Shown here piece by piece: positions 16,392 through 24,128 of a DNA stretch of 41,196 bases. The position numbers were made by a program, and so were the translations under genes. The stretch spans positions 1 to 41,196 of the forward strand of contig JAIFNL010000032.1 in NCBI GenBank assembly GCA_020047755.1, read 5' to 3'. The notes beneath the pieces were generated by a model. The model did no database searches. It saw only the letters and a program-made list of their open reading frames with translations, and was not told where the DNA came from. Every line of letters begins with the position of its first letter. Position 1 is the first letter of the stretch. The DNA comes from Bacteroidota bacterium. GTDB lineage: Bacteria; Bacteroidota; Bacteroidia; Bacteroidales; JAIFNL01.

Positions 16392-17942
16392 TTAAGTAAT
16401 AAGTTTTTCACCAGATTTGTCGAAAAAGCTATACTCTAATAAACCGTAAGCGTAATCGCTTTTTAGTTTTAGTTTTCTATTGACGTTAAATTTCCACTTA
16501 TAATACATCGAATAGATGCCTTTTTTTATAAAAGCTTCAACGTAAGGGTGAACTTTCAAAGTCAACTCAGCTTTTTCATGTTTTTCAGACAAATATCTAA
16601 GCTTTGTACTAATTTCATCTGTTAGTAATACACTAGGCATAACTTCGCCGGTTCCGGCGCAAGTAGGGCAAGTTTCTATTGTTTTGATGTTCATCTCGGG
16701 ACGCACTCTTTGTCTCGTTATTTGCATCAATCCAAATTTACTCAAAGGCAATATGTTGTGTCTGGCTCTATCGTTTGCCATAAATTCTTTCATTTTGACA
16801 TAAACCGTTTTTCGGTTTTCAAAATCGTGCATATCGATAAAATCAATCACAATAATTCCGCCCATATCTCTAAGCCTCAATTGTCGGGCAATTTCTTCAG
16901 CAGCAAGCAGATTTACTTCAAGAGCATTCGCTTCTTGGTTATTTCCTTTGCGAGAGCGGTTTCCGCTATTTACATCTATAACATGAAGCGCTTCCGTGTG
17001 TTCTATAATTAAATAAGCTCCACTTTTAATTGTAACTGTTTTGCCAAAAAGACTTTTTATCTGTTTTTCAATACCGAATTGTTCAAAAATAGGTAATTTG
17101 CTATTAAAAAGCTTTACTATTTTTAACCTTTCGGGCGAATAAGTCGATACAATATTCTGAATTTCTTTGTAAAGAGGTAAATCGTTGATATAGATATTGT
17201 TAAAACTAGAATTTAGAATATCTCTTAATATGGCAGAGGTTCTATTTAGTTCGCCAATAATTAATGCGGGAGGCTCAATATTAACAATATCTTTTAATGA
17301 ATTTTCCCATTTATTTATCAAATCATTTAATTCATTGTGTAAAGTTTCTGCTGTTTTTCCTTCTGCCACAGTACGAACTATTATTCCGTAATTGTTGGGC
17401 TTAATACTTAAAAGAAGCCTTTTTAAACGCTTTTTTTCTTCCGATGATTTAATTTTTTGAGAAACAGAAACTTTATCTGAAAAAGGAATTAAAACAATGT
17501 ATCGCCCTGGTATTGAAACTTCAGAAGTTATACGAGGTCCTTTTGTCGAAATAGGTTCTTTAGCAACTTGTACAAGAACGTTTTGCCCGGTGGTTAGAAC
17601 TTCTGTTATTTTCCCGTTTTTGTTAATATCGGGCAAACATTTGAAATCGTGAACCGGAGGTAATTTTGTGTTGGGTTTGTATGCTAACTGCATATAATGG
17701 CTCAACGAAAGGAACTGTGGACCTAAATCCAAGTAATGCAAAAACGCATCTCTTTCGTAGCCAATGTCAACAAAGGCGGCATTTAAGCCTGCCATTATTT
17801 TTTTTACTTTGCCTAAATATATATCACCAACAGTGAATTGTTTGTTGCTCTTTTCTTTACTTAATTCTACAAGTACTTTGTCTTCAAGTAAAGCAATTGA
17901 TATTTCTGAATTCTTTACATCAATTACGAGTTCGTTATTCAC
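16392..17942 (-). CDS. rng: Ribonuclease G/E family endoribonuclease
   Basis: A metal-dependent endoribonuclease for rRNA processing and mRNA decay, 516 residues (usual for the RNase G form). The S1 RNA-binding domain lies near residues 37-130 (VGDIYLGKVKKIMAGLNAAFVDIG). The catalytic DNase I-like part has the magnesium aspartates in VIDVNSGN (D323) and IVIDFIDMHD (about D367). The zinc-link cysteines are in TCPTCAGTG (C425, C428), and the small C-terminal domain is present. The E. coli RNase E scaffold tail is absent. It lies downstream of the 29-residue basic protein gene and HU, an order also seen in other Bacteroidota. Confidence 0.95.
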   Translation of the reverse strand: MNNELVIDVKNSEISIALLEDKVLVELSKEKSNKQFTVGDIYLGKVKKIMAGLNAAFVDIGYERDAFLHYLDLGPQFLSLSHYMQLAYKPNTKLPPVHDFKCLPDINKNGKITEVLTTGQNVLVQVAKEPISTKGPRITSEVSIPGRYIVLIPFSDKVSVSQKIKSSEEKKRLKRLLLSIKPNNYGIIVRTVAEGKTAETLHNELNDLINKWENSLKDIVNIEPPALIIGELNRTSAILRDILNSSFNNIYINDLPLYKEIQNIVSTYSPERLKIVKLFNSKLPIFEQFGIEKQIKSLFGKTVTIKSGAYLIIEHTEALHVIDVNSGNRSRKGNNQEANALEVNLLAAEEIARQLRLRDMGGIIVIDFIDMHDFENRKTVYVKMKEFMANDRARHNILPLSKFGLMQITRQRVRPEMNIKTIETCPTCAGTGEVMPSVLLTDEISTKLRYLSEKHEKAELTLKVHPYVEAFIKKGIYSMYYKWKFNVNRKLKLKSDYAYGLLEYSFFDKSGEKLIT

Positions 17943-18159
17943 TGATTTTTTTTGGTTGTTATATGATTATTTTCTACTTTATAAAAAAGTAAAACTACAC
18001 TAAAAACGAAATTTAGTTTCCTTCGATGATTCGTTTTTTTTTAAGAAGTGGAGCAATTTAAGCTTTTACAACTTGGCTAGCATTTACTAAAAACAACTAC
18101 CAAACAACTAAACAAAATTTGCTTTTGCCATTTTAGCTATCGTTATCTATAAACTTTAA

Positions 18160-18188
18160 AAAACGTAGAGATGTGCTCTCTACGTTTT
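18160..18188 (-). terminator. Terminator of the 29-residue protein gene
   Basis: 12-bp stem AAAACGTAGAGA / TCTCTACGTTTT with a 5-nt loop. On the minus strand it is followed by a T run. It lies 41 nt past the stop of the small gene and separates it from rng. Confidence 0.8.
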
Positions 18189-18229
18189 TATTCCTGTAAA
18201 AGCATTGGGCTTAAAAAACAGCAAGAAAA

Positions 18230-18319
18230 CTATTTTTTCTTATGTCTGTTTTTTCTTAAACGTTTCTTACGTTTATGCGTAGCCATTTTATGTCTTTTCC
18301 TTTTTTTTCCGCTTGGCAT
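18230..18319 (-). CDS. AURKAIP1/COX24-domain small basic protein, likely ribosome-associated
   Basis: A 29-residue, extremely basic protein (starts MPSGKKRKRHKMATHKRKK, ends HKKK) made almost only of Lys, Arg and His. It belongs to the AURKAIP1/COX24 family; the mitochondrial member is the small-subunit ribosomal protein mS38, and this bacterial form is kept nearly unchanged across Bacteroidota. A structural role on the 30S subunit is therefore inferred. The ATG at 18319 and TAG at 18230 give 30 codons. It lies between HU and rng, as in many relatives, with its own downstream terminator. It is easily missed because of its length. Confidence 0.87.
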   Translation of the reverse strand: MPSGKKRKRHKMATHKRKKRLRKNRHKKK

Positions 18320-18357
18320 AATTAATTAATTTCGATTGTTTTAACTAGTCTTATTCC

Positions 18358-18645
18358 TTATTCAGAAACGTTACTTTTTACTTGAATAACAAAAGTTTTG
18401 GCTGGTTTAAAAGCCGGAATAAAATGCTCAGGAATAATTATAGTCGTATTTTTAGAAATGTTTCTAGCTGTTTTTTCAGCTCTTTTCTTAACTATAAAGC
18501 TTCCAAATCCGCGTAAATACACGTTATTTCCTTTTTGTAATGATTCTTTAACTGAATCCATTAACGCTTCAACTGTTCTTTGAACAGTTATTTTTTCAAT
18601 CCCTGTTGTTTTTGAGATTTCGTTTACAATATCTGCTTTGGTCAT
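18358..18645 (-). CDS. hup: HU-family DNA-binding protein
   Basis: A dimeric histone-like protein that bends DNA and helps compact the nucleoid, 95 residues. The HU start MTKADIVNEISKTTGI, the dimer core VQRTVEALMDSVKESLQKG, and the DNA-arm signature GFGSFIVKKRAEKTARNISK followed by IPEHFIPAFKPAKTF are all present. IHF-type subunits would look similar, but the overall form fits Bacteroidota HU. A -7 box TATATTTG lies about 50 nt upstream (18695-18702, minus strand). It is followed by the 29-residue protein gene. Confidence 0.93.
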   Translation of the reverse strand: MTKADIVNEISKTTGIEKITVQRTVEALMDSVKESLQKGNNVYLRGFGSFIVKKRAEKTARNISKNTTIIIPEHFIPAFKPAKTFVIQVKSNVSE

Positions 18646-18694
18646 TTTTTATAAAATATTTAATTTTCAATAAATTACGTTTTCAAACGGTTGG

Positions 18695-18725
18695 CAAATA
18701 TAAGACTTAAAATTAATTTACGAAA
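18695..18725 (-). promoter_or_regulatory. Probable promoter of HU gene
   Basis: On the minus strand TATATTTG at 18695-18702 fits the TAnnTTTG -7 box of the Bacteroidota primary sigma factor. TTTCG at 18721-18725 is a near match to the TTTG -33 box, 18 nt upstream. Confidence 0.5.
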
Positions 18726-18943
18726 TATAAACTAATTATTTTTCTTTTTTTATTTGCCTTTTTAAAATTTTATAGCAAATATTTTCAATTTAACTTTTTG
18801 AAATTTAGAGTTTTAACTATGATAAAATAGTTTTCAAAAAAATTAAAAAAAAATATTTTTTATTCATTTTTGATTCAAAAAATTGATTTTCTTCTCAAAA
18901 AAATACACTATTTATGAGTTTTTTTTCCACTACTTTTCATTTT

Positions 18944-18972
18944 ACACTTCAAAAAAATGATTTTTGAAGTGT
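18944..18972. terminator. Stem-loop downstream of the amidase gene
   Basis: ACACTTCAAAAA / TTTTTGAAGTGT, 12-bp stem, 5-nt loop, 53 nt past the amidase stop. Weak as a terminator because no T run follows on the minus strand. Confidence 0.5.
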
Positions 18973-19025
18973 ATTTTTCAAGTAGTTAATTTTCTTTTTT
19001 AAGAAGCAGGATTTAATAAGTTTGT

Positions 19026-20081
19026 TTAAGCTAAATTAACGTATTTAGCTGCAACCCAACCTTTTACTTGCGTTTCTATTTGCATCCACCCTTCATCTTG
19101 CTTTATTATGTTTACTTTCTGACCGCGAGTGAGGGGATTTGCTATTTTTTCGCCATTTGGCTCTGCTCTAATGTTCAACACATCGGCATCTACAAAGCCA
19201 TCGTAGTTTTCGTCGGTATTGTCTTGGCTTATGTATTCTTTTGCTACCCAACCTGTTATATCTTGAAGCACTTCATACCATTCGCCCGATTTTTTCAAAA
19301 TAAGCACTTTTTCGTCTTTTTCAACAGCTTCGGCTACTTTATCGTAATCAGCCCCTGGACCTGAGCGGAAATTGATTTTTCCGGTGGCAACTCCTACCGT
19401 TCCTAAAGCCACTTTTTCTACTACTGGCGGTGCAACACTTGCAGCTATTGCAGCAGTTCCCGGAATCCAAACGCCCATTTGCTTGCGCAATTCGTCGAGC
19501 GGAAAAGCTGGACCTGGATCGGTTTTTCTACCCGGAGCTATCTCTTCGTGCCCCAAAATGTATTTTACACTCGGATATTCTTTTATAATAGCAGCACAAA
19601 CATCAAAAACCGCTTTTATTTGAACATCGGTATAAGAATGCCAATATTGCGATTTTGTTACAGGATTGCGATGTTTTCCAAAAAATGCAAATTCAGCCGC
19701 AATCTCCTTGTTGTAGGCATTAAAATACTTGTCCTCTACTTTTTTCAAATAACCATCGTTGGCTATTTCTATTCCGATAGAATGTTTGTTGAAAGTAGTG
19801 CGTTTTTTGTCGGGGAAAGTATATTCGCTTACTCCGGCATGCCATGTAATTACATTCAAATCAGCTAATTGAACTACTTTTCCTTCTCTACTTACCACCA
19901 TGTGCGCCGAAGCTTGAACTTTGGGGTTTTTTAAAGTTTTTACTGCAACATCGGCGTTATTGCCTGCGGTGTAGTGTACTATTATTGTATCAAGGTCGCC
20001 TTTGGCATGTTGCCCCGAAACCTTGGTTGTTGGGTCAAAACTTACGTTGTCGCCCACTAATTTGTGATTTTTAACCTCCAT
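19026..20081 (-). CDS. N-acetylmuramoyl-L-alanine amidase with two SH3 domains
   Basis: A zinc amidase that cleaves the bond between MurNAc and the peptide stem, 351 residues. The Amidase_2 domain covers about residues 25-205: the zinc histidine in TIIVHYTAG, ASAHMVVSREGKVVQ, the VITWHAG block, SIGIEIAN, and the final ILGHEEIAPGRKTDPGPAF. Two bacterial SH3 domains follow, INFRSGPGADYDKV... and LNIRAEPNGEKI..., both ending GWVA(A)K(E/Y)Y. These would bind the wall. There is no N-terminal signal peptide: the start MEVKNHKLVGDN is polar. Such leaderless amidases are typical of phage endolysins or of proteins delivered by other routes. No phage genes are next to it. Confidence 0.9.
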   Translation of the reverse strand: MEVKNHKLVGDNVSFDPTTKVSGQHAKGDLDTIIVHYTAGNNADVAVKTLKNPKVQASAHMVVSREGKVVQLADLNVITWHAGVSEYTFPDKKRTTFNKHSIGIEIANDGYLKKVEDKYFNAYNKEIAAEFAFFGKHRNPVTKSQYWHSYTDVQIKAVFDVCAAIIKEYPSVKYILGHEEIAPGRKTDPGPAFPLDELRKQMGVWIPGTAAIAASVAPPVVEKVALGTVGVATGKINFRSGPGADYDKVAEAVEKDEKVLILKKSGEWYEVLQDITGWVAKEYISQDNTDENYDGFVDADVLNIRAEPNGEKIANPLTRGQKVNIIKQDEGWMQIETQVKGWVAAKYVNLA

Positions 20082-21084
20082 AATTTTTTACTGTATAAAA
20101 ATTTATTAAAATTATTATTTGTTCTTTGTTCTAAACGAAAAAAATAGTAACCATTTCTTTTTTTAATTAAACACTTATACTGTTTAAGGTAATAATTTGC
20201 GTTTTTATTCAGAATTTAATCATTATAAATTAACTTAAACCGCCTAGCATCACATTAATTGAGCAACGAATTAAGTATAAATGGTAATTTTTAAAGAATC
20301 ATGCAAAATGAAATGCACTTTCAAAAATAAACTACAGCATTCAAATTTTCTAATTCTTTTTAAATTTATGCTTCAAAAATAAATATAATAATAACAAATT
20401 TATATTTAAAATCCGTCAAAACCATAAGTTGTTTATTGTTAGATAAATATAAAATATTTTTTATGTAAAAGCAAGTATAAATTAATATTTTTTTTGTAAA
20501 CTTAAATAAAAAAGAACGTAAAAAAGTTAGATACTTTGTTTATTTAAAGTTTACTAAAATAGGTAAATAAAAAACGTTTTCAAAATATTTTCAATAATTT
20601 TTATTTTTATTTTTGATAATTGCTAATAAAATACCAAATTGAAAATGAATTTTAGTCCAGTTTTATTTTTATATTTGTTCTATTTCATTTGTCTTTTGAA
20701 AAAAAATAAAGTATTTAATTATAATCAGATTTAGCAAAATTTTTATAAAATTATTGTTGGGCTTAGGCTGCTATTTTAATTGAATTTTTAAGAAAAGAGA
20801 AATTGCACAATGTCGCATAATTTTCAAAAAAATTGCAACTATAAATCGCTAGATTAATGTAATTTGCAAACAAAAAAGAGTAGCAAAAGAGCGTTAAAAT
20901 TTTGCTGTTCCTATTTTTTTATAGTATTTTAAAAAAAATAAATTATATTTGCAGAATAATTTTTCATTGGAATCAATATGGTTTTAATCAGCTAGCATTG
21001 AGAAAGATAAATAAAATATCTGCGTTGGTTAACAAAGATAAAAAAGAACAAAAACAAGTAAAAAAAATTTTTATGGTAGTGTAA
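20082..21084. other. 1-kb very AT-rich region without a convincing gene
   Basis: Runs of A and T fill this interval between the divergent amidase and speA genes. TATATTTG boxes at 20670-20677 and 20944-20951 could be -7 elements, the second about 135 nt before the speA ATG. Neither has a well-placed TTTG box. A 60-codon open frame (20902-21084) ending directly at the speA ATG has no recognisable protein features and may simply be leader. No RNA gene was recognised. Confidence 0.6.
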
Positions 21085-22494
21085 ATGAAAAATACATATT
21101 TTAATTTGATAGAACAGAGTTATTACTTTCCTCAGGAAGGTTTTGACTTAAGAGACAAATACTTAACCTTTCATGGTGTGTCGCTGAAGTATTTAATCGA
21201 AAAGCATGGAACGCCTTTTAGGTTTATTTATCTTCCCAAAATAAGCGACCAAATAAAAAAAGCTCGTAATTTATTTAATCGCGCTATCAAAAATAATAAT
21301 TACAACGGACAGTATCATTTTTGTTATTGTACCAAATGCAATCACTTCTATCATGTTATTTCAGAGGCATTAAAGCAAGAAGTAAACCTCGAAACCTCAT
21401 CGGCTTTCGACATTGATTTGATTTTACACCTTTACAAAGAAAAAAAAATAGACAAAGAGCGCATTATCGTTCACAATGGTTATAAAACCGACGAATATTT
21501 AGAAAAAATACTATTTCTTCAAGAAAAAGGCTTTGTTAATTCCATTATCATTTTCGATACGGTAAACGAAATAACACGCCTTCAGAAATTGAATCCAAAG
21601 CACAAAGTTAAAATTGGCTTGCGCATGGCGGTAAACGAAGAAGCTCAATCGGCTTATTACACTTCCCGTCTTGGAATTAGACATACGCAAATGCTCGAAT
21701 TTTTCAACAAAAACATTAAAGACAATCCCGGATTTGAACTTAAAATGTTACATTTTTTTGTCGATTCGGGCATAAAAGATACACTTTATTATTGGGGTGA
21801 ATTTCAAAAAGCTTTAAAACTTTACATCGACCTTAAAAAAGAATGTGAATCGCTCGACTCGTTCAATTTGGGAGGCGGTTTTCCTATTCGCAACCATTTG
21901 GGTTTTGAATACAACTACGAATACATGATTAACGAAATCATTTCGAGCATCAAAGACGCTTGCATCAAAGACAATGTGAAAGAACCCGATATTTTTACCG
22001 AGTTCGGAAAATATACTGTTGGCGAGGCTGGTGCTATCATTTTCAAGGTGTTGGAACAAAAGCAACAAAACGACACCGAAACATGGTATATCATTAACAA
22101 TAGCTTAATGAACACAATTCCAGATGCTTGGAGCATTCACGAAAAATTCATTCTTCTGCCCATCAACAAGTGGGAAAATGAATATCAGCGTGTAAACATT
22201 GGCGGCATAAGTTGCGACCACTCAGACTATTACAACTCCGAAGATTTGAACCAAGAAGTACTTCTTCCAAAATATTCCGACGACGATGAAGAGCCCTTGT
22301 ATTTGGGATTTTTCCACACAGGAGCTTATCAAGATGCAATTAGCGGCTACGGCGGCATCAAGCATTGCCTGATTCCTTCGCCAAAGCACGTAATCATTGA
22401 CCGCGACGAAAAAGGAAACATTGTGGATTATATTTACCGAGAAGAACAATCGGCGCAACAAATGTTCCGTATTTTGGGTTACGACAAGCTGTAA
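21085..22494 (+). CDS. speA: Arginine decarboxylase, fold-type III PLP enzyme
   Basis: Converts arginine to agmatine and CO2, the first step of the agmatine route to polyamines. The 469-residue product has an alanine-racemase-like barrel and a C-terminal beta domain. The PLP lysine is in FCYCTKCNHF (K84). Other marks are LETSSAFDIDL, KIGLRMAV, the phosphate-binding FNLGGGFPI, EFGKYTVGEAG (EPGR-loop position), the catalytic-cysteine block GGISCDHSDYY and FFHTGAYQDAISG. The short form (about 470 residues) is typical of Bacteroidota. The partners agmatinase and a DHS-like enzyme are downstream, which supports the arginine substrate over diaminopimelate or ornithine. Confidence 0.88.
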   Translation: MKNTYFNLIEQSYYFPQEGFDLRDKYLTFHGVSLKYLIEKHGTPFRFIYLPKISDQIKKARNLFNRAIKNNNYNGQYHFCYCTKCNHFYHVISEALKQEVNLETSSAFDIDLILHLYKEKKIDKERIIVHNGYKTDEYLEKILFLQEKGFVNSIIIFDTVNEITRLQKLNPKHKVKIGLRMAVNEEAQSAYYTSRLGIRHTQMLEFFNKNIKDNPGFELKMLHFFVDSGIKDTLYYWGEFQKALKLYIDLKKECESLDSFNLGGGFPIRNHLGFEYNYEYMINEIISSIKDACIKDNVKEPDIFTEFGKYTVGEAGAIIFKVLEQKQQNDTETWYIINNSLMNTIPDAWSIHEKFILLPINKWENEYQRVNIGGISCDHSDYYNSEDLNQEVLLPKYSDDDEEPLYLGFFHTGAYQDAISGYGGIKHCLIPSPKHVIIDRDEKGNIVDYIYREEQSAQQMFRILGYDKL

Positions 22495-22502
22495 GTGGCT
22501 GA

Positions 22503-22540
22503 TTAATAATCAATCGAATATAAGTTCGGTTGATTATTAA
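22503..22540 (+). terminator. Hairpin after speA
   Basis: 16-bp stem TTAATAATCAATCGAA / TTCGGTTGATTATTAA (one mismatch) with a 6-nt loop, 8 nt past the speA stop. It would separate speA from the nuclease-like gene that begins at 22559. Confidence 0.7.
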
Positions 22541-22558
22541 ATTGTTTTAAAGAAAAAA

Positions 22559-23071
22559 ATGAGAGTAAAACAAAATTTCAAACAGTACGAAGCTTATAAC
22601 AAGCAGACGCACAATCATATATACTTCAATCACGAAACGGGAGGCTACATTGTTGTAAACAAAAGGCATGGGCATATTGAGGTGCAACAAAACTTAATAA
22701 TTGCCAAAATTCTTGCCGATTTGGGCGAAGAGGTTGAGCTTTTGGAAGATATTCCAAACCTAAAAACCCCAGATGCCAAACGAAATAGCGATTTTTGGGA
22801 ATTTAAAACCATCAGCAAAGCCAAAAATGTAAGTCGTGCAATAGAAACTGCAATTAGAAATGCAAAAAAACAGGCTCACAATATCTTGCTTTTTATAAAT
22901 CAAAAGCATAGAATAGCCGATGTGCGCTATGGAATTTTTTTAGCCTTAGAAAATAAAAAACTAGGAAATATAAAAAAAATTGATGTTATGTTTGCCAATA
23001 AAACAATAATTAACTTAAAAAGAAATGAGCTAACTGATTATAAGTTAGCTCAAAAGTTTAAAGGAAGTTAG
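22559..23071 (+). CDS. CdiA-C / BECR-type nuclease-like protein
   Basis: A 170-residue basic protein that resembles the tRNase domain at the C-terminus of contact-dependent inhibition toxins (CdiA_C) and standalone homologues. Recognisable pieces are the opening IYFNHETGGYIVVNK, LADLGEEVELLEDIPN, the PDAKRNSDFWEFKT stretch with the acidic/basic active-site residues, and AIRNAKKQAHNILLFINQ. There is no secretion signal, no fused delivery domain and no immunity gene of plausible size next to it. It interrupts the speA-speB order and is bounded by hairpins at 22503-22540 and 23060-23096. The family call is by motif pattern; catalytic activity is inferred. Confidence 0.68.
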   Translation: MRVKQNFKQYEAYNKQTHNHIYFNHETGGYIVVNKRHGHIEVQQNLIIAKILADLGEEVELLEDIPNLKTPDAKRNSDFWEFKTISKAKNVSRAIETAIRNAKKQAHNILLFINQKHRIADVRYGIFLALENKKLGNIKKIDVMFANKTIINLKRNELTDYKLAQKFKGS

Positions 23072-23096
23072 ATAACAAGTACCCAGAGCTTCCTTT
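23060..23096 (+). terminator. Stem-loop at the end of the nuclease-like gene
   Basis: 8-bp stem AAAGGAAG / CTTCCTTT enclosing the stop codon, with a 21-nt loop. A modest terminator candidate without a T run. Confidence 0.4.
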
Positions 23097-23237
23097 ATGT
23101 TGCTGCCATCCGCAGACGACGAAATCATATTAAATGATATAAAAAATATTTTTTATGACTACAAAAGTACGTATCTTTTTTTAGTTTTCAAAATTTAGAA
23201 TAGATTTTTTTTAGAAAAAAAATAAAAATATAAAATT

Positions 23238-24083
23238 ATGAGAGTTTATGCAGGTGTAGAAGAACAATACAGCCAATACGAAAATGCTGCAATTCTTTTA
23301 CAATCAATTCCTTACGATGGAACAAGCACTTGGGGAAAAGGTGCCGACAATGGTTTCGATGCTTTTCTTGAAGCCAGCGATAACATGGAAATTTACGACA
23401 TCGAAACCGATTCGGAAGTATATAAAAAAGGCGTGCATATTTTGCCAGCCATCAACGAAAATGAGTCTTCAACTGCCATGTTTGAAGCGGTGTATGCAAA
23501 AACCAAAGAACTTTTGAAAACCGGAAAGTATTTGACCTTTTTTGGTGGCGAACATTCCGTTAGCATTGGTGTAATCAAAGCTTTTTACGAGAAGTACGAA
23601 AACTTAACCGTTTTGCACCTCGATGCGCATGCCGATTTGCGGGCAAGTTACATGGGTTCGCCCTACAACCATGCTTGCGCTTTGCACGATGCCAGCCAAA
23701 ATACCAACTTAATTCAGGTAGGAATCCGCAGCATGGATGCTTGCGAAAAACAATACCTCAATAAAGACAAATGTTTCTTTACGCACGAAATTTACGGAAG
23801 CACCGATTGGCACGAAAAGGCAATTAGCTTAATGACTGACAATGTGTATCTTACCATCGACCTCGATGCTTTCGACCCTTCCATAATGCCCGCAACAGGC
23901 ACGCCCGAGCCGGGTGGTTTGGATTGGAACTCAACGCTTCGTTTCCTTCGCAAAGTGTTTGAGCAAAAGAACGTTATCGGTTTCGACATTGTGGAGCTAG
24001 CTCCCATGAAAGACAACAAAGCTCCTACTTTTTTAGTAGCCAAACTGTATTATAAGCTACTTTCTTATAAGTTTTGTTTGTAG
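23238..24083 (+). CDS. speB: Agmatinase
   Basis: Hydrolyses agmatine to putrescine and urea, with two manganese ions. The 281-residue product has all ureohydrolase motifs: GGEHSVSIG (H106), the LDAHADLR block (D129, H131, D133), SPYNHACAL, LTIDLDAFDPS (D208, D210), and the substrate-loop TGTPEPGGL. Length matches the Bacteroidota form (about 280). It is separated from speA only by the nuclease-like gene, and in relatives these enzymes sit side by side, so the intervening gene looks like an insertion. It precedes the TPR-ATPase gene by 45 nt. Confidence 0.93.
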   Translation: MRVYAGVEEQYSQYENAAILLQSIPYDGTSTWGKGADNGFDAFLEASDNMEIYDIETDSEVYKKGVHILPAINENESSTAMFEAVYAKTKELLKTGKYLTFFGGEHSVSIGVIKAFYEKYENLTVLHLDAHADLRASYMGSPYNHACALHDASQNTNLIQVGIRSMDACEKQYLNKDKCFFTHEIYGSTDWHEKAISLMTDNVYLTIDLDAFDPSIMPATGTPEPGGLDWNSTLRFLRKVFEQKNVIGFDIVELAPMKDNKAPTFLVAKLYYKLLSYKFCL

Positions 24084-24128
24084 AAAAAACATTTTTTTTG
24101 CTTATTTATTTCTTAAAAATAGAAAACT

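Larger units (their letters stand above)
18646..19025. other. AT-rich intergenic region
   Basis: About 380 nt with no gene. It holds the HU promoter at its left and a 12-bp stem-loop at 18944-18972 (ACACTTCAAAAA arms) that probably helps end the amidase transcript, although no T run follows on the minus strand. Confidence 0.6.

Noticed and set aside
20902-21084. 60-codon gene before speA
   Set aside because: Low-complexity, no family features, and it ends exactly at the speA start; more likely leader sequence.
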